Part shown: positions 38,126 to 46,749 of the stretch, one piece after another
Layout of the letters: each line of letters starts with the position of its first letter
How positions within the stretch are numbered: position 1 is the stretch's first letter
Program-made: the position numbers and the translations under genes
Source of the DNA: Gillisia mitskevichiae
Lineage (GTDB): Bacteria; Bacteroidota; Bacteroidia; Flavobacteriales; Flavobacteriaceae
Length of the DNA: 64,000 nucleotides
Direction: 5' to 3'
NCBI RefSeq assembly: GCF_003634585.1
Contig: NZ_RBLG01000003.1
Location: 310,001-374,000, forward strand
The notes under the pieces: model-generated
Databases searched by the model: none
What the model was told of the DNA's origin: nothing
What the model saw: only the letters and a program-made list of their open reading frames with translations

Positions 38126-38193
38126 AATATCTAAATACTAACAAATATTTAGAAATCCATCGAAAGAAATTCTTTCTTTTATCGTTACTAGCT

Positions 38194-38628
38194 ATGAGTA
38201 TTCAAGTAAAAGTTTCAGATCATGTAATGCGCACTGTAGACAAGGTATTTAATGCTATTGTAGATCCTACCCAGATTACAAAGTATTTTGTATCTAATGC
38301 CAGTGATTTTCTTTCCGAAGGGAACAAGATCATTTGGGAGTTTAAAGATTATAATGTAAAACTTAATATTGAGGTTATAAAAGTGATTAAAAATGAACAA
38401 ATCACTTTTAATTGGGAAGCTTGCGGAAATAAAACTAAAGTATCTATGCTTCTATCTTCTGAAGAGGAACATAAAACAAAGATTGTTATTACTGAAGATG
38501 CTTTTGAAGCTAATGAAGAAGGAATAAAAAAAGCACTTGAGCAAACTCAAGGATGGACAGATTTTGTTTGCTCGCTAAAAGCTTACTTATATACTGGCAT
38601 CAACCTTAGAAACGGAAAAATGAATTAG
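38194..38628 (+). CDS. SRPBCC/AHSA1-domain protein
   Basis: 144 residues, cytoplasmic. It has the START-like SRPBCC fold of the Aha1/CalC group: VMRTVDKVFNAIVDPTQITKYF at the N-terminus, KIIWEFKDY in the middle, and QGWTDFVCSLKAYL in the C-terminal helix. Such proteins bind hydrophobic ligands in a central cavity. DUF1801 follows 3 bases later, so the two are co-transcribed. These two families are often neighbours, but their joint role is not known to me. Confidence 0.82.
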   Translation: MSIQVKVSDHVMRTVDKVFNAIVDPTQITKYFVSNASDFLSEGNKIIWEFKDYNVKLNIEVIKVIKNEQITFNWEACGNKTKVSMLLSSEEEHKTKIVITEDAFEANEEGIKKALEQTQGWTDFVCSLKAYLYTGINLRNGKMN

Positions 38629-38631
38629 AAT

Positions 38632-39087
38632 ATGCAAATAGAAGCAACATCTCCAGATGATTATTTACAAAAGATACCTGAAGATCGTAAGCAAAGTATG
38701 TCCAGATTAAGGGCGACAATTAAAGAAAATTTACCCGAAGGGTTTCAAGAAACCATGAGTTATGGTATGATTGGATATGTGATTCCACACGATATATATC
38801 CTGCTGGTTATCATTGTAGCCCAGAACTACCTCTACCTTTTATGAGCATTGCCTCTCAGAAAAATTTTATAGCCATATATCATATGGGAATTTATACAAA
38901 TAAGGATTTACTAGATTGGTTTGTAAGAGAGTTTCCAAAACACAGTAAATTAAAGCTGGATATGGGTAAAAGCTGTATTAGGTTTAAGAAACCTGAACAA
39001 ATCCCATTCGAATTGATTGGAGAACTAGCTACAAAAATGACCTGTGAAGAATGGATCAAAATATATGAATCTAAGGTAAAACCATAA
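38632..39087 (+). CDS. DUF1801 (YdhG-like) protein
   Basis: 151 residues. The helix PDDYLQKIPEDRKQSMSRL, the strand GFQETMSYGMIGY, and the segment LDMGKSCIRFKKPEQIP near the C-terminus are typical of DUF1801, the YdhG-like alpha/beta fold. It starts 3 bases after the SRPBCC gene, in the same operon. No catalytic residues are known to me. The function is unassigned. Confidence 0.82.
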   Translation: MQIEATSPDDYLQKIPEDRKQSMSRLRATIKENLPEGFQETMSYGMIGYVIPHDIYPAGYHCSPELPLPFMSIASQKNFIAIYHMGIYTNKDLLDWFVREFPKHSKLKLDMGKSCIRFKKPEQIPFELIGELATKMTCEEWIKIYESKVKP

Positions 39088-39222
39088 TTCCACTGCTTTT
39101 TATAAGAGTTATCATCCTGAAACTGAATTCTGTAAACCTTAAACAGCTAATTGATGATATTTGAAAAAAAGTTCTAAATTTACATTGTTACCAATAATTA
39201 TTTACCCTACAAAAATAAGGAT

Positions 39223-39537
39223 ATGTATAAGTACGGACTAAGCGTAAAATTCAGATCAACCGAGAATAATGCCCAGAAATTATCTTCAATATTACTAAAA
39301 GCTTCAGAATTAGTCTCCCGAGCTAAAGGCTGCCAACTTTACTTAGTAAGCATAGATAGTGAAGATCCTGATACTGTATGGAGCACAGAAGTGTGGGATT
39401 CTAAAGAAGATCACGATAATTCTTTATCTGTGATTGGAGTAAAAGAACTAATCTCTCAAGCAATGCCCTTATTTGCTGCCCCACCAGAAAAAGTAAAAGA
39501 AATAAAAATATTAGGTGGTTATGGTATAAACCCATGA
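39223..39537 (+). CDS. Antibiotic-biosynthesis-monooxygenase (ABM) domain protein
   Basis: 104 residues forming one ferredoxin-like ABM domain. GCQLYLVSIDSEDPDTVWSTE and VWDSKEDHDNSL are typical, the latter ending in the family's SKEDH-type strand-helix turn. ABM proteins are small dimeric monooxygenases or quinol-handling enzymes that work without bound cofactors. The substrate is unknown. It stands alone between the DUF1801 gene and the small ABC module. Confidence 0.8.
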   Translation: MYKYGLSVKFRSTENNAQKLSSILLKASELVSRAKGCQLYLVSIDSEDPDTVWSTEVWDSKEDHDNSLSVIGVKELISQAMPLFAAPPEKVKEIKILGGYGINP

Positions 39538-39697
39538 TCATGATCAAAGCTTTCATTTTACTCATAGGATTCTGTTTTAACTGAACTACCTAAAACGGCA
39601 ATTCCTCATCTAAGGTTATAGTATTCAAAAAAGAAATTAGCGAGATAAAATTTCCATAACTTCATTTTCTTTAATTTTATTTCTGAAAATTTAGAAA

Positions 39698-39976
39698 ATG
39701 AACGTTCGGGCTATTTGGAGTTATTATATAGATATTAATATCGTGAATTTGGTCTTCTCCCTTTTCATTATGTTTTTATTTAATAGGTATTGGGGCCTCT
39801 TTATGTTTTGTACTATTGGAATTTTTGTAGGCCGCTTTGCATTCTGGCATTTTAAGAATAACGAATACAACCTCTATTTCAATCTTGGATTTACTAAGCT
39901 GAAATTGCTAAAAATAGTTTGGATTCTCAATCTTATTGTTGCAATTCCATTGCTTCTAATAGCTTTAGCTATATAA
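39698..39976 (+). CDS. Small membrane protein, partner of the ABC ATPase
   Basis: 92 residues with about three hydrophobic segments (near residues 14-30, 32-48 and 70-91) and a short soluble stretch rich in Asn/Tyr/Lys. It ends 3 bases before the ABC ATPase gene, so the two are translationally close. It may be the membrane anchor or a minimal permease of that ATPase. I do not recognise a named family. Confidence 0.7.
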   Translation: MNVRAIWSYYIDINIVNLVFSLFIMFLFNRYWGLFMFCTIGIFVGRFAFWHFKNNEYNLYFNLGFTKLKLLKIVWILNLIVAIPLLLIALAI

Positions 39977-39979
39977 ATT

Positions 39980-40648
39980 ATGAGTCATCTTTTAGAGATA
40001 AGTGGAGCCTATTTGTCTTTCGGAAAAAAAAGAATTTTAGAAAATATTTCTTTTAAGATAAAAACAGGAGATATATTGGGCATCTTCGGAAGAAATGGAA
40101 GTGGAAAATCTAGCCTTTTAAAAATGATGTTTGGTACTTTACCTGCAAACCATATTCAAATAAAATTTGATTCAGAAATTATTAAAGCTCACGAAGTAAT
40201 TCCACAACGTCTTATTGGGTATCTACCACAAGACAGCTTTTTACCAAAAGGAACTAAAGTGCGAGATATAATTTCTCTATTTTGTGATGATGAGGAGATG
40301 CAAAACAAGGTTTTTTATGCTCCTGGAGTCTCTAAATTCGATAATATTAAAGTTGGAAAGTTATCTATGGGACAATTACGCTATCTGGAAACCTTACTAG
40401 TAGGCTCTCTGGATCATCCATTTATCATGCTGGACGAACCTTTTTCTATGCTCGAGCCTCTTTATAAAGAACTACTTAAAGAGCTTTTAATAAGTTTAAG
40501 TCAAACTAAGGGAATCATTATAACAGATCATTATTACCATGATGTATTAGATATCACCAATGTAAATTTTCTGCTAAAAAATGGAAATAAAATAGAGATT
40601 TCAGAAAAGATAGATCTCGTTAACAACGGGTATATCTCTTCCATTTAA
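39980..40648 (+). CDS. ABC transporter ATP-binding protein
   Basis: 222 residues, a single nucleotide-binding domain. It contains Walker A GRNGSGKSS, the Q-loop near GYLPQDSFLP, signature LSMGQLRYLE (LSMGQ in place of LSGGQ), Walker B FIMLDEP and the H-loop TDHYYHD. It hydrolyses ATP to drive a membrane partner. No ordinary 6-helix permease is next to it; only the 92-residue membrane protein upstream is adjacent. Substrate unknown. Confidence 0.88.
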   Translation: MSHLLEISGAYLSFGKKRILENISFKIKTGDILGIFGRNGSGKSSLLKMMFGTLPANHIQIKFDSEIIKAHEVIPQRLIGYLPQDSFLPKGTKVRDIISLFCDDEEMQNKVFYAPGVSKFDNIKVGKLSMGQLRYLETLLVGSLDHPFIMLDEPFSMLEPLYKELLKELLISLSQTKGIIITDHYYHDVLDITNVNFLLKNGNKIEISEKIDLVNNGYISSI

Positions 40649-40686
40649 ACCTACAATAAAACTCGGAAATGTTTTTGGAAACTAAC

Positions 40687-41433
40687 CTAAGATTTTTTCA
40701 ATGAAACATGAACATCTCTAGTCTCGATATTAGATAGTAATTTTAATTTCCCTTCTTCAAACAACTCATCTAGCTGACATAAGTCTGTATTAAAATCGTC
40801 TTGGGTATAATTTTTATAATCTACAAACCTAATTCCTTCAATAACACGAGGATTGTATGCTTCTCTAAAGCGAAGTCCTCCTTCATTTATATGAAACTTA
40901 TAAGCAAGATAATCTATGGTGAAGTTCTCTTTATGAATCCAATATAAAAATTCATCATGATGGTCTGTGCCACCACCATCTTGGCTAAATGTAACTTTTA
41001 ATTGATAATATGGCATTCCATTAATTTCTGCATCTCCTACCAATTTCTTATTTACAGCTTTATCATTTAACCCGTAAGGTAAGTGTGCAAAATAATGTAC
41101 AGAATTTACGCTGCTAATATATTTAACCATCATACTGTCTGGTACGGTGATCACACTATCATTTATAAAACGTTGATAACCGGTGTTACTAACCACATCC
41201 TTAATAGTATCTATCGAGTCCTTGATCTCTCGCTCCAAGAGAAATTCTCCCCCATTACGAACGCTCTTATATTTATGTTCTCGGAATTTAAATTCGATCG
41301 TTGCCTTCTTGTAAATATCGCCACCAGCAGTAGCTATAGTTTTATTGATGATCTCATCTGCAGAAAATTGCTCTTTTTCGTTCTGGCAGGAAGCAAATAA
41401 TAGAAACAGGGCAAATATTAAAAGGTATCTCAT
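40687..41433 (-). CDS. DUF6503-like lipoprotein
   Basis: 248 residues. The signal ends in LLFASC, a lipobox, and the mature part begins QNEKEQFSADEIINKTIATAGG. The remaining strand-rich sequence (KATIEFKFREHKYKSVRNGGEF, MPYYQLKVTF, IHKENFTIDYLAYKF) resembles LolA/LolB-like outer-membrane lipoproteins grouped as DUF6503. Function is not established. It converges with the ABC ATPase and is divergent from smpB. Confidence 0.75.
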   Translation of the reverse strand: MRYLLIFALFLLFASCQNEKEQFSADEIINKTIATAGGDIYKKATIEFKFREHKYKSVRNGGEFLLEREIKDSIDTIKDVVSNTGYQRFINDSVITVPDSMMVKYISSVNSVHYFAHLPYGLNDKAVNKKLVGDAEINGMPYYQLKVTFSQDGGGTDHHDEFLYWIHKENFTIDYLAYKFHINEGGLRFREAYNPRVIEGIRFVDYKNYTQDDFNTDLCQLDELFEEGKLKLLSNIETRDVHVSLKKS

Positions 41434-41491
41434 AGTACAGTTAAAATAGGCGCTAAGATAAAAAAATTAGCACAATAGACGTTTTCTAATA

Positions 41492-41509
41492 TAGAATATC
41501 AATATTCTA
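41492..41509. promoter_or_regulatory. Palindrome between a lipoprotein gene and smpB
   Basis: TAGAATAT and ATATTCTA are perfect 8-base arms around CA. It sits in the divergent region, about 60 bases from the lipoprotein start and 130 bases from smpB. Candidate operator; no regulator is known. Confidence 0.4.
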
Positions 41510-41623
41510 AGACAACATTATTCCTAACTCCTTACACCTAACAAAAAACTTCCCAAATTACTTAGAAAAGATCAAACTTAAAACTTTACAAATTCATTAT
41601 AGGAATTTCTAATTAAACCTTCC

Positions 41624-41631
41624 TATTTTTG
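41624..41631 (+). promoter_or_regulatory. -7 promoter element just before smpB
   Basis: TATTTTTG matches TAnnTTTG exactly and ends 7 bases before ATG 41639, so a leaderless or nearly leaderless mRNA is likely. Confidence 0.55.
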
Positions 41632-41638
41632 TGCCTCT

Positions 41639-42094
41639 ATGAAGAATAACATCAACATAAAGAACCGTAAAGCGAAATTTGAATATGAATTTCTGGAAAC
41701 CCATGTGGCAGGGATAAAACTTGCCGGGACAGAGATCAAAGCAATTCGTTTAGGGAAAGCTTCTATTACTGAAAGTTTTTGCGAATTTCAGAACAACGAA
41801 CTCTTTGTAATTAACATGCATGTAGAAGAGTATTCTCACGCCTCACATTTTAATCATAACCCTAAAAGTGAGCGTAAACTTCTAATGCAAAAGCGTGAAC
41901 TTAAAAAACTGGAGAAAGAAGTTAAGAATACTGGCCTAACCATTATTCCAATAAACCTCTTTATAAATGATCGTGGAATTGCAAAACTTAAGATCGCCTT
42001 AGCAAAAGGTAAAAAGTTATACGACAAGCGAGAAACATTGAAAGACAGAGACAATAAGCGCAATTTAGATCGAATTAAAAAAGAGTTTAATTAA
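41639..42094 (+). CDS. smpB: SsrA-binding protein SmpB
   Basis: 151 residues, normal length. The N-terminal strand (NRKAKFEYEF), ETHVAGIKLAGTEIKAIR and HASHFNHNPKSERKLL are canonical SmpB segments, and the C-terminus is a basic tail (YDKRETLKDRDNKRN). It delivers tmRNA to stalled ribosomes for trans-translation. tmRNA itself was not seen in the window. Confidence 0.96.
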   Translation: MKNNINIKNRKAKFEYEFLETHVAGIKLAGTEIKAIRLGKASITESFCEFQNNELFVINMHVEEYSHASHFNHNPKSERKLLMQKRELKKLEKEVKNTGLTIIPINLFINDRGIAKLKIALAKGKKLYDKRETLKDRDNKRNLDRIKKEFN

Positions 42095-42148
42095 GCCTCT
42101 TCCCCATTCCTTTTAATTAGCTATTTTGCAGTGATAAAATCACTGTTC

Positions 42149-44632
42149 ATGAATGGTAGCTTAAAATTCCTCTTACTTTTTTTACTTATTTCCCAGTTTA
42201 CATTTTCTCAAGTCACAGGAACTGTTAGAGATAACAATAACCTACCACTTCCCTATGTAAATATATATACTGAAGATGGCACTCAAGGAACTACTACGAA
42301 CGAGGAGGGTAATTTCGAACTACGCCTAACCAAAACAGGTGAATATGAACTGGTTTTTCAGTTTTTAGGCTATCAAACTTTCAAAAAAAAGATAGTTGTA
42401 GAAAAATTCCCTTTTCAATTAGATGTTCAATTAACTTCTGAAACCACCAATCTAGATGAGGTTACAATTAACTCCAAAGATAATCCTGCCGATAGAATTA
42501 TTAGAAATGCCATTGCTAGCAGAAAGGAAAACCTTGCGAAATTAGAACAATACACTGCCAATTATTATTCCCGCGGATTATGGAGAATAAAAAACGCACC
42601 AGAAAAGATCTTGGGTCAGGAATTAGGTGATTTAGGAGGCGGTTTAGATTCTACACGAAGCGGAATTATATATTTAAGCGAAACAATTTCTGAGATCACA
42701 TTTCGCGCGCCAGATGATTTTAAAGAGAAAATAATCGCTTCTAAAGTGAGTGGAAATGATAACGGTTTTAGCTTGAACTCTGCTGAAGAGTCTGATTTTT
42801 CCTTTTATAACAACACCATCAATCTAAATACAGAGATCGTTTCTCCAATTGCCGATTATGCTTTTAACTATTACAATTACAAGCTAGAAGGCGTTTTTTA
42901 CGATAATGAAGGTCACCTTATCAATAAGATCCTAGCAACTCCTAAGCGTCCAAAAGACCGTGTTTTTAACGGTTTCATTTATATTGTAGAAGATACCTGG
43001 CAGATCTTTGGTACAGAATTAAAAACGACAGGACAAGCGATCCAAGTGGCTCCCATAGAGGAACTCACTTTTACGCAAAACTTTAAATATTCTGAAGAAA
43101 ATAAATTTTGGATCAAGATAAGTCAGGCGGTGGATTTTAGTTTTTCTATGTTTGGAATTGGTGGAGATGGAAGGTTTACTGCAGTTTACAGTAATTATAA
43201 TTTCGAACCTCAATTTGAAAAAAGAACCTTTACCAGAGAGGTTTTAAGTTTTGCCGATGAAGCCAATAAAAAGGATTCTTTATATTGGAATAAAATTAGG
43301 CCAGTACCTTTAACTACTGAAGAGTTAACAGATTATGTGAAAAAGGATAGCCTCCAAGAATTAAAAAAATCCAAAAAATATCTGGATTCTGTAGATACAG
43401 TACAAAACAAATTTTCCATTTCCAATGTGCTTTTTGGCTATAGCTATGGAAACTCGTATAAAAAGCAGCGATTTAGCATCTCTTCTCCATTATTCGGAAC
43501 TCACTACAATACAGTTCAAGGATATAACCCTTCTGTGGATGTCACCTACAGAAAAGATCTGGATGATAATTTCGGGAAATATTGGAGGATCTATTCCAAG
43601 ATGAATTATGGATTTAGTGATGATCACTTCAGAATAAAGGCAGGTTTTCAGAAAAAATTCAATAATATCTCTAAGCCTATTTTAAATGTGGAAGCTGGTG
43701 TAGAAACTGCGCAAATAAATCCTAGCCAGCCTATTTCAGAAAGAATAAATGATATTACCAGTTTATTTTTTGAACGTAATTATTTAAAATTATACGAAAA
43801 GCAATTTGCAGAGATCTCCTACCAACAAGAGCTTTTCAACGGATTCAGATTGTTTTCAGATGTAAGTTATCAGCAGCGAAATGCCTTATTTAATTCTAGC
43901 GATAATTCCTGGTTTAATCAAGAAGATATAGCCTACACTTCTAACGATCCCTTACAACCACAAAATTTTGAGAGCGCTCCCTTTTTAGATCATCATATTT
44001 TTAAACTGAATCTTACAGGGAAAATAGATTTTGCACAGAAATACTTGAGTTATCCAGATAGTAAGTATAATGTACCTTCAAATAAATTTCCAACATTATG
44101 GCTCACCTATGAGAAAGGTTTTGGAAGTGATATTTCTGAATATGATTTCGATCAGGTTCGTGCGGCTCTCACCCAAACCGTGAAACTAGGAAATAAAGGG
44201 AATTTTCAATACACTTTAAAAGGAGGTGCTTTTTTAAATGATAGCGAGATCGCATTTTTAGATTACCAGCACTTTAATGGAAACCAAACCCGAATAGGAA
44301 GTGGTAGTTACCTTAATAAATTTAATTTGTTGCCCTATTATAAGCTTAGCACCAAAAACAACTATTTGGAGCTACATGCAGAGCAAGATTTTCAAGGCTG
44401 GATCTTAGGAAAACTGCCATTGATAAATAAACTGAATTATAATTTAATCCTTGGTGCCCACGCATTGTCTATAGAGAACAACAAACCTTATACAGAGTTT
44501 TCTGTGGGAATAGACAACTTAGGATTTGGGAAATACCGATTATTAAGGCTGGATTATGTAGTCTCCAATTATCAAGGTAAAACAGAAGGAGCCTTTGTAT
44601 TCGGACTTAAATTCTTGGGGATATTTGAGTAA
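42149..44632 (+). CDS. DUF5686 and carboxypeptidase-regulatory-like domain protein
   Basis: 827 residues from ATG 42149; a GTG at 42131 would add 6 residues before the signal peptide. The signal (FLLLFLLISQFTFSQ) is followed by a carboxypeptidase-D regulatory-like domain (about 20-110, VTGTVRDNNNLPLPYVNIY). The rest matches DUF5686, a large predicted outer-membrane beta-barrel family of Bacteroidota with several GF- and YNP-rich strands. The role of DUF5686 is unknown to me. There is no TonB-type plug signature, so it is probably not a classical receptor. Confidence 0.85.
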   Translation: MNGSLKFLLLFLLISQFTFSQVTGTVRDNNNLPLPYVNIYTEDGTQGTTTNEEGNFELRLTKTGEYELVFQFLGYQTFKKKIVVEKFPFQLDVQLTSETTNLDEVTINSKDNPADRIIRNAIASRKENLAKLEQYTANYYSRGLWRIKNAPEKILGQELGDLGGGLDSTRSGIIYLSETISEITFRAPDDFKEKIIASKVSGNDNGFSLNSAEESDFSFYNNTINLNTEIVSPIADYAFNYYNYKLEGVFYDNEGHLINKILATPKRPKDRVFNGFIYIVEDTWQIFGTELKTTGQAIQVAPIEELTFTQNFKYSEENKFWIKISQAVDFSFSMFGIGGDGRFTAVYSNYNFEPQFEKRTFTREVLSFADEANKKDSLYWNKIRPVPLTTEELTDYVKKDSLQELKKSKKYLDSVDTVQNKFSISNVLFGYSYGNSYKKQRFSISSPLFGTHYNTVQGYNPSVDVTYRKDLDDNFGKYWRIYSKMNYGFSDDHFRIKAGFQKKFNNISKPILNVEAGVETAQINPSQPISERINDITSLFFERNYLKLYEKQFAEISYQQELFNGFRLFSDVSYQQRNALFNSSDNSWFNQEDIAYTSNDPLQPQNFESAPFLDHHIFKLNLTGKIDFAQKYLSYPDSKYNVPSNKFPTLWLTYEKGFGSDISEYDFDQVRAALTQTVKLGNKGNFQYTLKGGAFLNDSEIAFLDYQHFNGNQTRIGSGSYLNKFNLLPYYKLSTKNNYLELHAEQDFQGWILGKLPLINKLNYNLILGAHALSIENNKPYTEFSVGIDNLGFGKYRLLRLDYVVSNYQGKTEGAFVFGLKFLGIFE

Positions 44633-44683
44633 TACCAAAGAGATAAGACATCATACTTATAAAAGTTTAATTTTTAGAACGAT

Positions 44684-44742
44684 TGTCAGGTTGAGCGGAG
44701 TCGAAACCTATTAGCTACGTCAAAAAGCTCTCGATTTCGAGT
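44684..44742 (+). repeat. REP-like interspersed element, copy 1
   Basis: A 26-base core at 44684-44709 is identical to that of copy 2 at 46628-46653, including GTTGAGCGGAGTCGAAACC. A degenerate opposite arm (CTCTCGATTTCGAG) follows at 44729-44742, so the element could fold into an imperfect hairpin. It sits between the convergent DUF5686 and pcm genes. Confidence 0.7.
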
Positions 44743-44780
44743 AAAAAGTACAAATTGTTCAAATTAATACATTAAATATG

Positions 44781-44804
44781 TCCCTCAATGAGGGATTAAT
44801 TTTT
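44781..44804. terminator. Weak terminator hairpin between DUF5686 and pcm
   Basis: TCCCTC and GAGGGA form a 6-bp stem with an AAT loop, followed by TTAATTTTT on the plus strand. It overlaps the pcm stop region. Confidence 0.5.
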
Positions 44805-45437
44805 ATCCTCTAAGAGAGGAACAAATCTAAAGTCGCCAAATTCCTTTTTCTCGAATTCTTTAGCAGACTTTCGTACAAAAAGTGTCATTACCTGTACATT
44901 TTCACCTACCGGGATCACTAAGCGGCCTCCAACTTTTAACTGAGCCAATAATGGATTTGGAACATATGGCGCACCAGCAGTAACGATAATTTTATCGTAA
45001 GGAGCATATTCTTCCAATCCCTTATAACCATCCCCAAAGCTCAAATATTTAGGTCTGTAGCCTATTTTAGATAAGAATACCTTGGTTTTTCTATATAATT
45101 CTCTTTGTCGTTCTATACTATAAACTTTAGCACCTAATTCACACAAAACAGCGGTTTGGTATCCACTACCAGTACCAATTTCCAAAACGCTATCGCCCTT
45201 TTTTATCTCTAATAATTCGGTTTGAAAAGCTACGGTATAGGGTTGAGAAATAGTTTGATCTGCAGCTATAGGAAAAGCTTTATCTTGGTAGGCATGATCT
45301 TCAAAACTACTATCCATAAAAAGATGTCTAGGGATCTTATTGATTGCAGCCAAAACCTTTTTATCTTTTACTCCTTTTGCCTCTACAATTGTTGCCAATT
45401 GTTGCCTTTTCCCCTTATGTCTAAATGTATCTTTCAA
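44796..45437 (-). CDS. pcm: Protein-L-isoaspartate O-methyltransferase
   Basis: 213 residues, starting at TTG 45437 (MKDTFRHKGKRQQL, the usual flavobacterial N-terminus); an earlier TTG at 45452 would add five residues. IGTGSGYQTAVLCEL is the SAM-binding motif, and YSIERQRELY and GDGYKG are further conserved blocks. It methylates isoaspartyl residues so damaged proteins can be repaired. The gene appears to have no ATG start in frame. Divergent from the Gfo/Idh gene. Confidence 0.92.
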   Translation of the reverse strand: MKDTFRHKGKRQQLATIVEAKGVKDKKVLAAINKIPRHLFMDSSFEDHAYQDKAFPIAADQTISQPYTVAFQTELLEIKKGDSVLEIGTGSGYQTAVLCELGAKVYSIERQRELYRKTKVFLSKIGYRPKYLSFGDGYKGLEEYAPYDKIIVTAGAPYVPNPLLAQLKVGGRLVIPVGENVQVMTLFVRKSAKEFEKKEFGDFRFVPLLEDKN

Positions 45438-45548
45438 CTTAATAAATTCCAATTATGGCATAAAATTAAACAATCTAAACTAAGGCTTCAAGCTTAGTTT
45501 TAATTATTATTTAACGATTGTACTAAATCATTTACACTCAAAATGGTA

Positions 45549-45578
45549 TTGGCTTTATGTCTAGAAATGCTATTTTTG
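45549..45578 (+). promoter_or_regulatory. Bacteroidota-type promoter of the Gfo/Idh gene
   Basis: TTG at 45549-45551, a 19-base spacer and TATTTTTG at 45571-45578 match the consensus closely. ATG 45595 lies 16 bases further. It is the cleanest promoter in the window. Confidence 0.75.
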
Positions 45579-45594
45579 TTGAAAACATAAAAAC

Positions 45595-46560
45595 ATGCTA
45601 AAAGCTGGTGTATTTGGTGCGGGACATTTGGGAAAGATCCATTTAAAACTGCTCCAACAATCTTCGGAATATGAGTTAATTGGATTTTATGATGGAGATG
45701 AGCAAAGAGCCAAAGAAATAGAAGACGAATTTGAATATAAAAGTTTCGCTTCTGCCGAAGCTCTTATAGAAGCTGTAGATATGATAGATGTGGTAACTCC
45801 AACTATCACTCACTTTGAAACTGCAAAAAAAGCGATCAAAGCAGGTAAGCATCTTTTTGTAGAAAAACCCATTACTTCCACCTATGCTGAAGCTGAAGAA
45901 TTGATCTCTTTGGCTAAAAAACATAAAGTTAAAGGCCAAGTTGGGCATGTTGAAAGATTTAACCCAGCCTTTACTGCGGTTAAAGATAAGATCGGGCAGC
46001 CAATGTTTATAGAGGCGCATAGATTAGCAGAGTTTAATCCGCGTGGGACAGATGTGCCAGTGGTCTTAGATCTAATGATCCATGATATAGACGTGATCTT
46101 GAGCGTTGTAAAATCCAAGGTGAAAAATGTATCTGCAAGTGGGGTTTCGGTAATTAGTGAAACACCCGATATTGCAAATGCTCGTATTCAATTTGAAAAT
46201 GGATGTGTTGCTAATTTAACAGCAAGTCGCATCTCTCTTAAGAATATGCGAAAAGCAAGATTTTTCCAAAGAGATGCTTATATCTCTGTAGATTTTCTTG
46301 AACGTAAATGTGAAGTTGTGAAAATGAAAGATGCACCCAAGGATCCAGATGATTTTGCGATGATCCTTCAAAATGCTGAAGGAGTTAAAAAACAGATCTA
46401 TTTTGAAAATCCAACTATAGATGCTAATAACGCAATTTTAGACGAATTGGAATCTTTTGCGCAAGCCATAAAAAATAACACCGAGCCTGTCGTAAGCTTA
46501 GAACAAGGCGCTGAGGCCTTGAAAGTTGCAAACATGGTAATAGAAAGTTTTAAAAAATAG
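45595..46560 (+). CDS. Gfo/Idh/MocA-family oxidoreductase
   Basis: 321 residues. An N-terminal Rossmann fold (AGVFGAGHLGKIHLKLL) binds NAD(P), and GKHLFVEKP is the family's EKP motif. GHVERFNPAF and IHDIDVILSV belong to the substrate domain. Members oxidise or reduce sugars, inositols or related compounds; this branch (EKP then GHVERFNP) is close to enzymes acting on nucleotide sugars or bile-pigment-like substrates, but the substrate is not decidable. Single gene behind a good promoter. Confidence 0.87.
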   Translation: MLKAGVFGAGHLGKIHLKLLQQSSEYELIGFYDGDEQRAKEIEDEFEYKSFASAEALIEAVDMIDVVTPTITHFETAKKAIKAGKHLFVEKPITSTYAEAEELISLAKKHKVKGQVGHVERFNPAFTAVKDKIGQPMFIEAHRLAEFNPRGTDVPVVLDLMIHDIDVILSVVKSKVKNVSASGVSVISETPDIANARIQFENGCVANLTASRISLKNMRKARFFQRDAYISVDFLERKCEVVKMKDAPKDPDDFAMILQNAEGVKKQIYFENPTIDANNAILDELESFAQAIKNNTEPVVSLEQGAEALKVANMVIESFKK

Positions 46561-46627
46561 AGGCTTAAGAATTAATAAGATAGATATAAGTAGTTATTTT
46601 TATAACTAAACCATACTTGAGTATGGA

Positions 46628-46694
46628 TGTCAGGTTGAGCGGAGTCGAAACCTCCTTTTTAAGCAAGAAAGTTCTCGACTGCGCTCGAACAGAC
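46628..46694 (+). repeat. REP-like interspersed element, copy 2
   Basis: Left arm at 46628-46653 is identical to copy 1 over 26 bases. A right arm at 46671-46694 (CTCGACTGCGCTCGAAC core) is approximately complementary, so the 67-base unit can form an imperfect hairpin. It ends 55 bases before the hbd start. Similar GTTGAGCGnAGTCGA repeats occur between genes in many flavobacterial genomes, as I recall. Confidence 0.75.
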
Positions 46695-46749
46695 AAAAAT
46701 GAGATGTCTTAAATTTTTGAAAATCAATGAAATCAATAAAAAATTCAGC

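Noticed and set aside
45676-46020. 114-codon minus-strand ORF inside the Gfo/Idh gene
   Set aside because: Fully antisense to a gene with clear family motifs; its translation shows no known family.
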